Part shown: positions 1 through 7,713 of the stretch, piece by piece
Numbering within the stretch: the first letter of the stretch is position 1
Layout: each line of letters opens with the position of its first letter
NCBI GenBank assembly: GCA_910585635.1
Contig: CAJUFE010000005.1
Span: 1 to 64,000 of the forward strand
Length of the DNA: 64,000 nucleotides
Direction of reading: 5' to 3'
Source of the DNA: an uncultured Lachnospiraceae bacterium
GTDB lineage: Bacteria > Bacillota > Clostridia > Lachnospirales > Lachnospiraceae
The notes under the pieces: generated by a model
What the model saw: the letters and a program-made list of their open reading frames with translations, nothing else
Told to the model about the DNA's origin: nothing
Databases searched by the model: none
Program-made: the position numbers and the translations under genes

Positions 1-441
1 TTCAAGTATGACACAGGATTACAGAAAATACTAGGCGGATGGTTTTACGTTTACGAGGATGCTGAGTTTTCTGCGAAAAGCAATAAGAGCTTCAGTATGA
101 TCTTTTCTATCATGATCTTGGCGAGGATGGTGATCCAGGGGGACAGTTTTGACGGCTTGCTATTTGCTATATTATGTTGTGTACTGATCTTGCTGAATTA
201 TAATGATCCGTTATCCATAATTGATAATCCAGTATTTGCATTTTTCGGTAAGAATATTACGGAATTATTTGTTTCTCACATTGTGCTTTATTATGTGTTA
301 GTTCAAAATCAAAAGTTAATGATCGCTGGGGCGAAAAGTTTTGTCATCTTATTTCTGATGTCATTTCTTGTAGCGCCAATATTGAAAGCATGTATATCGA
401 AGCCTTGTTCCAAAATACTATATAGATTATTTAAAGTTTGA
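1..441 (+). CDS. Membrane protein fragment, acyltransferase-3-like C-terminus (5' end outside window)
   Basis: The reading frame is open from base 1 and stops at 439-441, so only the C-terminal 146 residues are present. They contain about four hydrophobic segments. The stretch FAFFGKNITELFVSHIVLYY resembles the late helix of acyltransferase-3 (OafA/NodX-like) proteins, which usually reads FLGK-SY-IYL-H. Such proteins O-acylate surface polysaccharides at the membrane, which suits the glycan genes that follow. The DNA is AT-rich like the next gene and unlike most of the window. The family call is tentative because the catalytic N-terminal part is missing. Confidence 0.5.
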   Translation, partial: FKYDTGLQKILGGWFYVYEDAEFSAKSNKSFSMIFSIMILARMVIQGDSFDGLLFAILCCVLILLNYNDPLSIIDNPVFAFFGKNITELFVSHIVLYYVLVQNQKLMIAGAKSFVILFLMSFLVAPILKACISKPCSKILYRLFKV

Positions 442-514
442 CTGTCATTCCTATACCCTCCACCTTAAGAAAAGTAGGTTTGACACTGCCAATACGATTA
501 AAGGGGGTAATGGG

Positions 515-2119
515 ATGGGAAAAGTAAAAGAGTATGCTATTAAATACAGGATTCCTTTTATTGTTGCTTTGATCCAATGGTTTTTAACAACATTATTTCA
601 ATTAGATAGAAAATTTTTTGTGTATGAAGAAGAAACAAAATATTTCCTGATCGTTAAGGTTGCATATTTTATATTTCTCATTGTGACCTGGTGTTTTGTA
701 TTTCATGTTTACAAGGAATATAAGGCTCATAATGACAAATATAGGCGTGGAGCCCAGGTGTTTGTTGTGTATTTTATTGTAATGCTGGTATTTCTTTTAA
801 TCCTTTGGCCGGGAACCTGGTCATGGGATGATATAGAAATTTTGATGGGGATAAGGAACTACAGTTCTTTTGTACCATGGCATCATATACTTTCTAGTTG
901 TTATCAGGCGTTGGTGTTGCAAATGTTTCCATTTCCTGGAGGGGTCATCCTTGTTCAAAATGTTATAATCGCAGTTTGTGTGGCATATACCGTAACAAAT
1001 TTGGAATCTGATCTCAAAATAAAGAAATTCTCTAATCAGGTATTGGACATGGGGATAAAACTGTTACCATTCTTTTTGCCACCTGTACTTTTATATCAGT
1101 TTTCAGGATATCGTATGGGAATATATGTTTATCTGGAATTGGTGATGTTGATAATGCTGATATGTGGGGAACAAGATAGGGATGAATGGTCATGGGAAAA
1201 GACGGTATTATTTGGTTTCCTTGTTATTCTTGTGGCTTCATGGAGAACAGAATCGCTATTTTATGTTTTTAGTGTGCCGATCCTGCTCGTTGCATTGAGT
1301 AAGAAATTATTGCCAGCCAGAAAAAAGATGTTTTGTATGCTTTTTATATTTACGGGATTCATGTGTATCAACAAATTTCAAAATAGAGAACTGGGTAATA
1401 GCAACTATGAAGTGATCTCGTTGATGGGACCTTATGCGGCAGTAGTAAGGGTTGCTGACTATGAAGAGGATGCAGAATGTTTAGATGCGATTGATAAAGT
1501 TGCTAATATCGAATTGATTTATAATAATCCTGATATGGATGGGGAGTCATTGTATTGGGGAGCACATGCTTATAGAGATGATTATAATTCAGAAGATTTA
1601 AATAGATCGATCGTCGCGCTTATAAAATTATCTATTAAATATCCAAGGGCTGTGATTACAGAACGATGGAATTTGCTTATTGAAGCATTGGGGATCACTG
1701 GAACGCTATATAGGATAAGCTGGCAATCATCTATCTTGTTTGATCAAGATGATTCAAGTAGTCATGATGAGACATTTAAGGAAAATGGTTGGCTTCCAAT
1801 ATTTAAGAAAGGCAGAAAAGCATTGATCAATATATTGTCATGTAATAAAATAAGTGGTGAGCAGATAGGCGTGATGAGAAGGCTGGTCTGGAATGCGTTG
1901 ATCCCAATCACTATCCTTGTTTATGCCTGGCTGCATCTGATGATAAACAAAAAATGGTTCCTTCTGGGAGTGTGTACATCCGTTGTCATCAGGATTCCTA
2001 TTGTGATCTTAACTGAGCCGTCCGGCTGGCTGATGTATTTTTTGCCATTTTACTTTTTGGGATACGTTTATTTAATATATAGGATATTGTTCGTTGTTAG
2101 TAGAAGTAAAGAAAAATAA
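515..2119 (+). CDS. Polytopic membrane protein, GT-C/DUF6020-like
   Basis: A 534-residue protein with roughly eleven membrane segments and a Shine-Dalgarno AAAGGGGG about nine bases before the ATG. The conserved-looking motif WPGTWSWDD (residues 98-106) follows a membrane segment, so an acidic pair probably lies on the outer face. That is the layout of GT-C glycosyltransferases and of the DUF6020-type proteins found in Firmicutes polysaccharide loci. The likely role, by inference, is transfer of a lipid-linked sugar to an extracellular polymer, partnered with the GT2 and GtrA genes downstream. The gene is AT-rich relative to the remainder of the window, suggesting acquisition. A Wzy-like polymerase is an alternative. 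Confidence 0.55.
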   Translation: MGKVKEYAIKYRIPFIVALIQWFLTTLFQLDRKFFVYEEETKYFLIVKVAYFIFLIVTWCFVFHVYKEYKAHNDKYRRGAQVFVVYFIVMLVFLLILWPGTWSWDDIEILMGIRNYSSFVPWHHILSSCYQALVLQMFPFPGGVILVQNVIIAVCVAYTVTNLESDLKIKKFSNQVLDMGIKLLPFFLPPVLLYQFSGYRMGIYVYLELVMLIMLICGEQDRDEWSWEKTVLFGFLVILVASWRTESLFYVFSVPILLVALSKKLLPARKKMFCMLFIFTGFMCINKFQNRELGNSNYEVISLMGPYAAVVRVADYEEDAECLDAIDKVANIELIYNNPDMDGESLYWGAHAYRDDYNSEDLNRSIVALIKLSIKYPRAVITERWNLLIEALGITGTLYRISWQSSILFDQDDSSSHDETFKENGWLPIFKKGRKALINILSCNKISGEQIGVMRRLVWNALIPITILVYAWLHLMINKKWFLLGVCTSVVIRIPIVILTEPSGWLMYFLPFYFLGYVYLIYRILFVVSRSKEK

Positions 2120-2221
2120 TGGATAAATGAAAATCTTGATCCACCAGCTATGCTGGGGAGGATTGAGTGAGTGGAGGCGTGTAGGATAGAGCGAAGGACA
2201 AAGAAAGGTGGTTTTATCTAG

Positions 2222-3040
2222 ATGAAAAGGGACAGAATCTTATTATTCATACCAATGTACAACTGTGAAAAACAGATCTGCAGGGTATTAGACCAGTTGG
2301 ATGACCGGATCCGTCCATATCTGTCGGAGGTGATCATCGTCAATAACCGGAGCACAGACGATGGAGAGAGAGCAGTAGCAGACTGTCTTGGACAAAAGCC
2401 TTTGGATATCCCAGTCTCTCTGTTGCGGAACAAGGAGAACTATGGTCTGGGTGGTTCCCATAAGGTCGCGTTCCGATATGCGGTCGAGAATGGCTTTGAC
2501 TATATCATCGTGCTGCATGGGGATGACCAGGGACATATCGCTGACCTGCTCCCTTATCTAAGGGATAAAAAATACAGGAAGTGCGACTGTTTCCTGGGCG
2601 CCAGGTTCAAAAAAGGCGCTAGTCTTGAGGGCTATTCCAGGTTCCGCACATTTGGGAACAAGGTTTATAACATCCTGTTCTCTCTGGTGCTACGGCATAA
2701 GATATACGACCTGGGCTCCGGTCTCAATATGTATTCTACAGCTATGTTAAAAGACGGTTTCTATCTGAAGTATAAAGATGACCTGAAGTTCAATTACTGC
2801 ATGATACTTGGCTCTGCCTATCATGGACACAAGATGTATTTCTTCCCGATCCGGTGGAGCGAGGATGATCAAGTGTCTAATGTAAAGATGGTACGCCAGG
2901 CGATGGAGGTCTTGCGGCTTCTTGGGGCGTATCTGGTGGATCGGAAGGGATTCGTGGAGCGGGAACATAGGGACGATCTATCATTTCGATATGAGGCAGA
3001 GGTGGTCTGCAGATATGGATATGGGGAAACAGATAGGTAG
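2222..3040 (+). CDS. Glycosyltransferase family 2 (polyprenyl-phosphate sugar synthase-like)
   Basis: A 272-residue cytoplasmic protein with a GT-A fold signature: LLFIPMYNCEKQI at the N-terminus, IIVNNRSTDDG, and the metal-binding HGDD at about residues 99-102. The family includes dolichyl- and undecaprenyl-phosphate sugar synthases, which load a sugar from a nucleotide donor onto a lipid carrier. No C-terminal membrane helices of the GtrB type are visible. AAAGGTGG lies about nine bases before the ATG. It starts a run of six genes that overlap or abut, ending with gtrA at 6990, which supports a lipid-linked sugar modification pathway. The sugar and acceptor cannot be read. Confidence 0.75.
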   Translation: MKRDRILLFIPMYNCEKQICRVLDQLDDRIRPYLSEVIIVNNRSTDDGERAVADCLGQKPLDIPVSLLRNKENYGLGGSHKVAFRYAVENGFDYIIVLHGDDQGHIADLLPYLRDKKYRKCDCFLGARFKKGASLEGYSRFRTFGNKVYNILFSLVLRHKIYDLGSGLNMYSTAMLKDGFYLKYKDDLKFNYCMILGSAYHGHKMYFFPIRWSEDDQVSNVKMVRQAMEVLRLLGAYLVDRKGFVEREHRDDLSFRYEAEVVCRYGYGETDR

Positions 3041-3941
3041 GAGGGGAGGTACAAGAAAAGGACGGAGGAGAATCCGAGATATATGGCATATGCCTGCCGC
3101 ACTGACCGGGCGCATCTGGGATGCGATCTTTATAGCTGCTGCATCATTATGTGCCTGGACATATCTGCGAGAGGTGCTAGAGGGGTATATAAGGATGAGA
3201 GTATCCTTGTCGTATATCGCCAGGGGGATATCGGTCGCGATCTTTGTACATATGATCAAAGCTCTGCGCACATATGTCCTTTTGTTTGGGAACCGATCCC
3301 GGATGACAGGATATATACATCTATATGCCAGGACCACTTTTGTCAATCTGCTCCTTCCTTATAAAATAGGTGAGATATACCGTGGATATCGCCTTGGGAA
3401 GTTCCTCTCGTCCCCGGTGCAGGGATACATGGTCATGCTGGCTGATCGGTTTGTGGATACTTTGGCCCTGATGACGATCGTTGTCGCGTCAGCCTTGACG
3501 GCAGGTGTGGAAATGACCTTATCCTATGGGGTGTTCATGCTGTTCTTAGGGTTGTTGATCTTGGCATATCATGCATTCCCGCCCCTCTCCCAGTTCTGGG
3601 GGCATCTCCTCATCTATAACAAGAGCTCGGAGAACACTCTGCGGGCGTTACGCTTCTTGCAGATGGGAGAAAAGGCCTATCTCCATATAGATAGGATATT
3701 CCGGGGACGTTTCCTGATCCTTTACCTTCTGTCCTTGTTGGCATGGGGGATAGAGATCGGGGGGCTGTTGATGATAGGAGAGATGTTCAGCAGTGTGCGG
3801 CTGGGCAGATATCTATCCGATGTCATGGCTGGCCATATGAACATGGACAATCTCTTTTATATGCTGGCCTGCCTGTTGCTGTCTGTGGCTGTAGATGGGG
3901 TATCCTGCATCACTGCTCGTGTAAGGAGGCGAAAAGGATGA
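3015..3941 (+). CDS. Flippase-like membrane protein, LPG-synthase TM / UPF0104 family
   Basis: A protein of about 308 residues with seven or eight membrane segments. The region TTFVNLLLPYKIGEIYRGYR is typical of the UPF0104/AglD2-like membrane domain, which usually carries N-x-LLP-x-x-G-E/D. The start is placed at ATG 3015 because GAGGTGG lies about nine bases upstream; an ATG at 2922 in the same frame would overlap the GT2 gene by 119 bases. The 3015 start still overlaps it by 26 bases. Members of this family are often found beside glycosyltransferases and are proposed lipid-glycan transporters. That function here is inferred. ATG 3021 is another possible start. Confidence 0.65.
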   Translation: MDMGKQIGRRGGTRKGRRRIRDIWHMPAALTGRIWDAIFIAAASLCAWTYLREVLEGYIRMRVSLSYIARGISVAIFVHMIKALRTYVLLFGNRSRMTGYIHLYARTTFVNLLLPYKIGEIYRGYRLGKFLSSPVQGYMVMLADRFVDTLALMTIVVASALTAGVEMTLSYGVFMLFLGLLILAYHAFPPLSQFWGHLLIYNKSSENTLRALRFLQMGEKAYLHIDRIFRGRFLILYLLSLLAWGIEIGGLLMIGEMFSSVRLGRYLSDVMAGHMNMDNLFYMLACLLLSVAVDGVSCITARVRRRKG

Positions 3942-5398
3942 GCATCATCGTGACCTATGATAATACGATCCAGCCAAATGAGATCATCCGGGAAGTGGTC
4001 GGCCGGAAGGGCTTTGGAGACGTGGTCGTGAAGAGGAGGCGATTGAAGGAGTACTATAGAGAAGGGTTGGAACGGATCTTCCAGAGTATCAGTTGGCGGG
4101 AGTTCGAGGACCTGTATGATATCGAAAGGTCCCTGCAGGTGGGCCTGGGGGGTGGAGCGGACGCAGATGTACGCGTACTCCATTGTTTTGCTGATCACAT
4201 CCTATCTGACCAGGATGCAGCAGCTCTGACATTTAAGAAGATCGACTATATAAAGGAGGAGATCTGTCTGATGGCAGGAGAGCGGTGCACAGCGGTCATG
4301 TTCCATGATCTGGGGTCATATACCGCTTTCTTGAAAAAGGCGGCTGAGCTGCGCAGTACACAGGCGGCTATCGAAGGGATATCTCCTTGTCTTGGGATCA
4401 AGGGGCTGAGCTACATCGGGGAGATCGGAGGATTTATACAGTGTGTGGCCGGGAACTTTGAGTCCAGATACTTCAATTCCCTGGCAGGGACAGAGTACCG
4501 CCTGCGGAAATCTTCGACGGATAAAAGGAAGATCAAGAGTGAATACCAGTATTACCATCTTTTGCCGGATCACATGAAGGTGTGGTTTGTGATGCCCTTT
4601 GACTATCAAGAAGATGATACATCTGCCAGTTATGCGATGGAACGACTCCATATGACCGATCTGGCGATCAAGTGGGTCCATGGCTCCATAGGGATGGAGG
4701 AGTTCGGGCAGATCCTGGACATGTACCTGTACTTTTTTCGGGAGAGGAGCAGGATGGAGGTCACAAGGAGGGCTTATCGCCAGGTCAATGAGACATTGTA
4801 TGTGAGAAAAGTCCGACAGCGTCTGGATACACTGAAGACACTGCCAGAGTATGAGAAGATCGCCCGTTTTATGAAGGCTGATGATAGGCTGGGTACAGTG
4901 GATGTTATCTTTGACCGTTATCTGAGGCTGAAGGAAAAGGTGGAGGAGAGGGTGGATCACCCCTGCATCAGTGTGATCGGGCATGGCGATTCCTGCTTTG
5001 CCAATACCATGTACGATCATCCTACCAGGACGATGAAGTTCATCGATCCGAAAGGGGCATTGACGGAAGAGGAGCTTTGGACGGATCCTTATTATGATAT
5101 TGCGAAACTGAGCCATTCTATCTGTGGCAATTATGACTTTTTTAACAATGCTATGTTCGATATCACCGTTGATGAGCAGTTCCGATGCCACTTGTCCATA
5201 CCTTCCCACAATACTGAGTACAAAGAGGTCTTTCGGCGGAAGTTAGAGGGCGAGGGGTATGACTACTTAATGGTGCGTGTGTATGAGGTGTCTCTGTTCC
5301 TATCTATGCTGCCGTTGCACATCGACCGACCCCATAAAGTGTTTGGCTTGCTCTTGAACGCTGTGGAGATATTGGAGGAGATAGAGAAAGATGTTTGA
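3938..5398 (+). CDS. APH/choline-kinase-like protein with extra N-terminal domain (capsule locus)
   Basis: A 486-residue protein starting in an ATGA overlap with the previous gene behind AAGGAGG. The C-terminal half (about 200-480) has protein-kinase-fold phosphotransferase motifs: the catalytic-loop GHGDSCFAN (H349, D351, N356), the metal-binding FIDPKG (D370), and a hinge-like YAMERL near 232-237. Residues 1-195 form a separate Rossmann-like domain I do not recognise. LicA-type kinases of this fold phosphorylate small alcohols or sugars for transfer to surface glycans. Together with the phosphatase and nucleotidyltransferase that follow, it probably makes an activated phospho-substituent. 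The substrate is unknown. Confidence 0.6.
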   Translation: MSIIVTYDNTIQPNEIIREVVGRKGFGDVVVKRRRLKEYYREGLERIFQSISWREFEDLYDIERSLQVGLGGGADADVRVLHCFADHILSDQDAAALTFKKIDYIKEEICLMAGERCTAVMFHDLGSYTAFLKKAAELRSTQAAIEGISPCLGIKGLSYIGEIGGFIQCVAGNFESRYFNSLAGTEYRLRKSSTDKRKIKSEYQYYHLLPDHMKVWFVMPFDYQEDDTSASYAMERLHMTDLAIKWVHGSIGMEEFGQILDMYLYFFRERSRMEVTRRAYRQVNETLYVRKVRQRLDTLKTLPEYEKIARFMKADDRLGTVDVIFDRYLRLKEKVEERVDHPCISVIGHGDSCFANTMYDHPTRTMKFIDPKGALTEEELWTDPYYDIAKLSHSICGNYDFFNNAMFDITVDEQFRCHLSIPSHNTEYKEVFRRKLEGEGYDYLMVRVYEVSLFLSMLPLHIDRPHKVFGLLLNAVEILEEIEKDV

Positions 5399-5789
5399 TG
5401 GATACAGTTTTATCTTTGATATCGATGGGACTATATGTCCGATCAAAAGATCCGGGGAAAGATATGAGGATCTTGTGCCGTTCAAAGGCATGGTGGAACG
5501 GATCCGGTATTACCATGACAACGGGGCACGGATCGTGTTCTTCACATCCCGGAATATGAACACCTATGGCGGCAATATCGGCCTGATCAATAAGGATACG
5601 GCCAGGGTACTGGCAGCATGGTTGGAGGAATGGCAGATCCCTTATGATGAGATCATCTATGGGAAGCCCTGGCCTGGACATAAGGGGTTCTATGTGGATG
5701 ACAGGACGGTGCGGCCGGATGAGTTCCTGTCAAGGACGGTAGAGGAGCTGGAGGGTATCTGCAGAGAGGGGAGGGAGAGGATAGGATGA
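5391..5789 (+). CDS. Small HAD-family phosphatase (capsule biosynthesis phosphatase-like)
   Basis: A 132-residue cap-less HAD protein. Motif I is FDIDGT (D10, D12), motif II is the serine in FFTSRN, and motif IV is the DD of FYVDDRT. Similar short HAD enzymes sit in polysaccharide loci between sugar or polyol kinases and nucleotidyltransferases and remove a phosphate from a pathway intermediate. The gene overlaps the kinase-like gene by 8 bases and the next gene by 4 bases, so expression is probably translationally coupled. The in vivo substrate cannot be inferred from sequence. Confidence 0.75.
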   Translation: MFDGYSFIFDIDGTICPIKRSGERYEDLVPFKGMVERIRYYHDNGARIVFFTSRNMNTYGGNIGLINKDTARVLAAWLEEWQIPYDEIIYGKPWPGHKGFYVDDRTVRPDEFLSRTVEELEGICREGRERIG

Positions 5790-6580
5790 TAAAGGATATG
5801 GACATCATCATCACCATGGGCGGACTGGGCTCCAGGTTCGCCAGGGCGGGCTATACAGTGCCGAAATATATGATCGGGGCAAAAGAGAAGACCCTGTTCG
5901 AGTGGTCCCTGGACAGCTTGCTAGGGTATAACGCGGGCGTGGGCAAGTATGTCTTTATCGCGCGGAGAGAGGATGGTGCGGCTGGTTTCATCCGGGAAAA
6001 GTGTCGTGACCGCCATCTGGATGCGATCGAGATCGTGGAACTGGATCATCTAACAGACGGCCAGGCGACCACCGCTTTGCTGGGTATGGAGGGGACGGAT
6101 CCTGGGCATCCGGTCCTGATCTATAACATCGATACCTATGTGGAGCCCTATGCCATGAAGCTGGAGGACATCCATGGGGATGGCCATATCCCCTGTTTTT
6201 ATGGGGAAGGGGACCATTGGAGCTTTGTCAGGCTGGACGGGGACGGAAAAGCGGTCGAGGTCAGGGAGAAGGCCCGTATCTCAGACTATTGTACCCTTGG
6301 GGCATACTATTTTTCTTCTGGTGCGCTCTATAAGGAGCTGTATAAGGGATATTATGGTGGGGATGTACAGTCAGAGAGGAAGGAGCGGTATATCGCTCCC
6401 ATGTATGACTATATGATACAGCAGGGGATGGAGGTCACGATGAGCCTGGTCGATGCGGACAAGGTCCATGTGCTGGGGACGCCAGAGGAGCTGCAGGCGT
6501 TCATCGGGGAGACAGATACATCGGGTAGACCGGACAAGGGTCTTTCTGTATCCAAGAAGGATATGAGGGGGATGGGATGA
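5786..6580 (+). CDS. Sugar-phosphate / LicC-like nucleotidyltransferase
   Basis: A 264-residue cytoplasmic protein with the NTP-transferase signature MGGLGSRFARAGYTVPKYMI (residues 11-30), including the phosphate-binding G-x-G-x-R and the conserved PK, and an acidic metal site YNIDTY. The family joins a phosphorylated sugar, polyol or amino alcohol to a nucleotide. Four-base overlaps with the phosphatase upstream and gtrA downstream place it in the same transcript. With the kinase-like and HAD genes it completes a plausible phosphorylate-process-activate route. Nucleotide specificity (CTP, GTP, UTP or dTTP) is not visible. Confidence 0.75.
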   Translation: MIKDMDIIITMGGLGSRFARAGYTVPKYMIGAKEKTLFEWSLDSLLGYNAGVGKYVFIARREDGAAGFIREKCRDRHLDAIEIVELDHLTDGQATTALLGMEGTDPGHPVLIYNIDTYVEPYAMKLEDIHGDGHIPCFYGEGDHWSFVRLDGDGKAVEVREKARISDYCTLGAYYFSSGALYKELYKGYYGGDVQSERKERYIAPMYDYMIQQGMEVTMSLVDADKVHVLGTPEELQAFIGETDTSGRPDKGLSVSKKDMRGMG

Positions 6581-6990
6581 AGGGTCTGGTCAGGCAGGCT
6601 GTCCGATTCATAGGGTTGAGCGGCATAGGATGGCTGATGGACCTCTGCGTGTACACTGTCTTGGGGATATGGTCGGAGGACCTGTTCCTCAGCAATATAG
6701 TCAGTTCATGGGTGGGGGTCACCTTTGTTTTCCTGTTATCTACCCGATATGTATTTAAGGACAGGGGCAGGATACCCTTAAAATGGAAGTATGTGATCTA
6801 CTTATCCTATCAATGCGTACTCATCCTGTTGATGTCTGAGCTGCTGGCGGCGGTGGATGCAGTGATAACGAGGGCTATCTCGATAGCGATCATCTTGGAT
6901 CTCTCGGCGATCATCTCGAAGATCGTCATCACGCCGGTTACGATGGTCTTGAACTTTATCGTGATGAAGGGGATCATGGAGAGGATATAA
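6577..6990 (+). CDS. GtrA-family membrane protein
   Basis: A 137-residue protein with four membrane helices. The N-terminal VRFIGLSGIGWLMD and the central FLLSTRYVFKD match the GtrA pattern (F-x-VG-x-x-x-x-x-x-D ... NR-x-W-F/Y-x-F), with ST replacing the usual N before the arginine. GtrA proteins are thought to flip polyprenyl-phosphate sugars made by a GT2 enzyme, so the partner would be the protein at 2222-3040. It ends the overlapping operon. No clear terminator follows immediately. Confidence 0.8.
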   Translation: MKGLVRQAVRFIGLSGIGWLMDLCVYTVLGIWSEDLFLSNIVSSWVGVTFVFLLSTRYVFKDRGRIPLKWKYVIYLSYQCVLILLMSELLAAVDAVITRAISIAIILDLSAIISKIVITPVTMVLNFIVMKGIMERI

Positions 6991-7047
6991 AGGAAGTGCC
7001 TTAAACACTATACTTCGATAGGGCATATTTTACTTTTTGTTACATAA

Positions 7048-7087
7048 AATGTAGTTTTTTTCCATAATGTATGCTATACTATCCATG
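7048..7087 (+). promoter_or_regulatory. Promoter of the tiny membrane-peptide gene
   Basis: An extended -10 element TGCTATACT ends at 7080. The -35 region (TAGTTT, T-rich) is weak. Transcription would start near 7087, about 40 bases before the small open reading frame at 7128. Confidence 0.55.
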
Positions 7088-7127
7088 TTGTCCAACCGAT
7101 ACCCGACAATGGGAGGAGGTGTTCATC

Positions 7128-7226
7128 ATGGATGTTGTCGTATCTTTTTTAGTCGCTGTCATGGGTGGTGTGGTGTGTCACTATATCATCAAATGGCTGG
7201 ACAGGGATGACAAAGGCAACAGGTAG
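7128..7226 (+). CDS. 32-residue single-helix membrane peptide, candidate type I toxin
   Basis: A short frame of 32 codons behind GGGAGGAGG, an unusually strong ribosome site. The peptide begins MDVVVSFLVAVMGGVVC, one hydrophobic helix, and ends in a charged tail, KWLDRDDKGNR. This is the build of type I toxins and related tiny membrane peptides. A strong promoter on the opposite strand at 7343-7371 drives a convergent RNA that would overlap the 3' untranslated region and share a terminator, as in Bacillus txpA/ratA and bsrG/SR4. The coding assignment is well supported by the ribosome site and composition. The toxin role is inference. Confidence 0.65.
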   Translation: MDVVVSFLVAVMGGVVCHYIIKWLDRDDKGNR

Positions 7227-7228
7227 CC

Positions 7229-7248
7229 TAGTGGGTGCTTTGCCACTA
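7229..7248 (+). other. Short hairpin in the 3' region of the peptide mRNA
   Basis: TAGTGG (7229-7234) pairs with CCACTA (7243-7248), directly after the stop codon of the 32-residue peptide. Confidence 0.4.
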
Positions 7249-7336
7249 TAAAAGAAAAGAAGGCTCCCATGACTGTACCCAACTACAGTTATGGGAGCCG
7301 TTCTTTTGTCCATCTGGATCGTCGTATCCTTTGACT
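7248..7336 (-). ncRNA. Candidate convergent small RNA (possible antitoxin RNA)
   Basis: The minus-strand promoter at 7343-7371 would start a transcript near 7336. It would end at the long hairpin 7262-7299, which on the minus strand is followed by a U-rich run. The RNA would be about 85-90 bases, would contain no good reading frame, and would be complementary to the 3' part of the mRNA for the 32-residue peptide. The arrangement suggests an antisense regulator. Confidence 0.5.
7262..7299. terminator. Bidirectional rho-independent terminator
   Basis: Arms 7262-7277 and 7284-7299 are 16 bases long and fully paired apart from one G-U, with a six-base loop. A T-rich run follows on the plus strand (GTTCTTTTG) and a longer one on the minus strand. 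It would end both the peptide mRNA and the opposing RNA. Confidence 0.8.
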
Positions 7337-7342
7337 GACCAC

Positions 7343-7371
7343 ATTATAGCATACGCGATCCATACTTGCAA
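7343..7371 (-). promoter_or_regulatory. Strong sigma-A promoter on the minus strand
   Basis: Read on the minus strand it has -35 TTGCAA (7366-7371), a 17-base spacer and -10 TATAAT (7343-7348). It points towards the terminator at 7262-7299. Confidence 0.75.
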
Positions 7372-7472
7372 TACGCATTTTGATTTTCATTGATCAATTT
7401 TCTGAGATTTTCTGGAAGCTTTTGTAAATACATACATGCGCTTCAAAGGTTACCAAGAAACCTTTCAGAATA

Positions 7473-7501
7473 TTGTATCAGACAGACGAAAATGCTATAC
7501 T
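7473..7501 (+). promoter_or_regulatory. Sigma-A promoter with extended -10, no obvious gene
   Basis: -35 TTGTAT (7473-7478), 17-base spacer, and TGCTATACT as an extended -10 ending at 7501. About 160 bases follow before the next promoter and no convincing reading frame starts there. Confidence 0.55.
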
Positions 7502-7596
7502 ATAGCCAAGTGGAGACGATGATCATGTAAGATGGACAGTAGACCAAAAAAGCCCGGATATAGAAATGCCCGCATCGATGATGGATAGGCCGGAGA

Positions 7597-7623
7597 AACA
7601 GTCCAGGGTATCCGAATTGTTAC
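7597..7623. repeat. Palindromic dispersed repeat, copy A
   Basis: An imperfect palindrome with the core CCAGGGTATCC flanked by AACAGT and ATTGTTAC. Related copies occur at 11393-11421, 43133-43163, 45355-45383 and 50025-50053. Confidence 0.6.
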
Positions 7624-7662
7624 AGGCCGGAGCATTGGGACATCCATAAAATGTAAAACTGC

Positions 7663-7691
7663 TTGACGTAGGCCATTTTATAGCCTATAAT
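7663..7691 (+). promoter_or_regulatory. Consensus sigma-A promoter before the decayed Rpn-type gene
   Basis: TTGACG (7663-7668), a 17-base spacer and TATAAT (7686-7691). It lies about 20 bases before the ATG at 7714 and near the start of the pseudogene. Confidence 0.75.
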
Positions 7692-7713
7692 GTAAAAAAG
7701 TGGATGTAAAAAT

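Noticed and set aside
2747..3364. Several overlapping short frames on both strands around the GT2/flippase junction
   Set aside because: They lack ribosome sites and are inside the two well-supported genes.
4316..5209. Long minus-strand frame of 297 residues
   Set aside because: It is antisense to the kinase-like gene, which has clear motifs, operon overlaps and a ribosome site.
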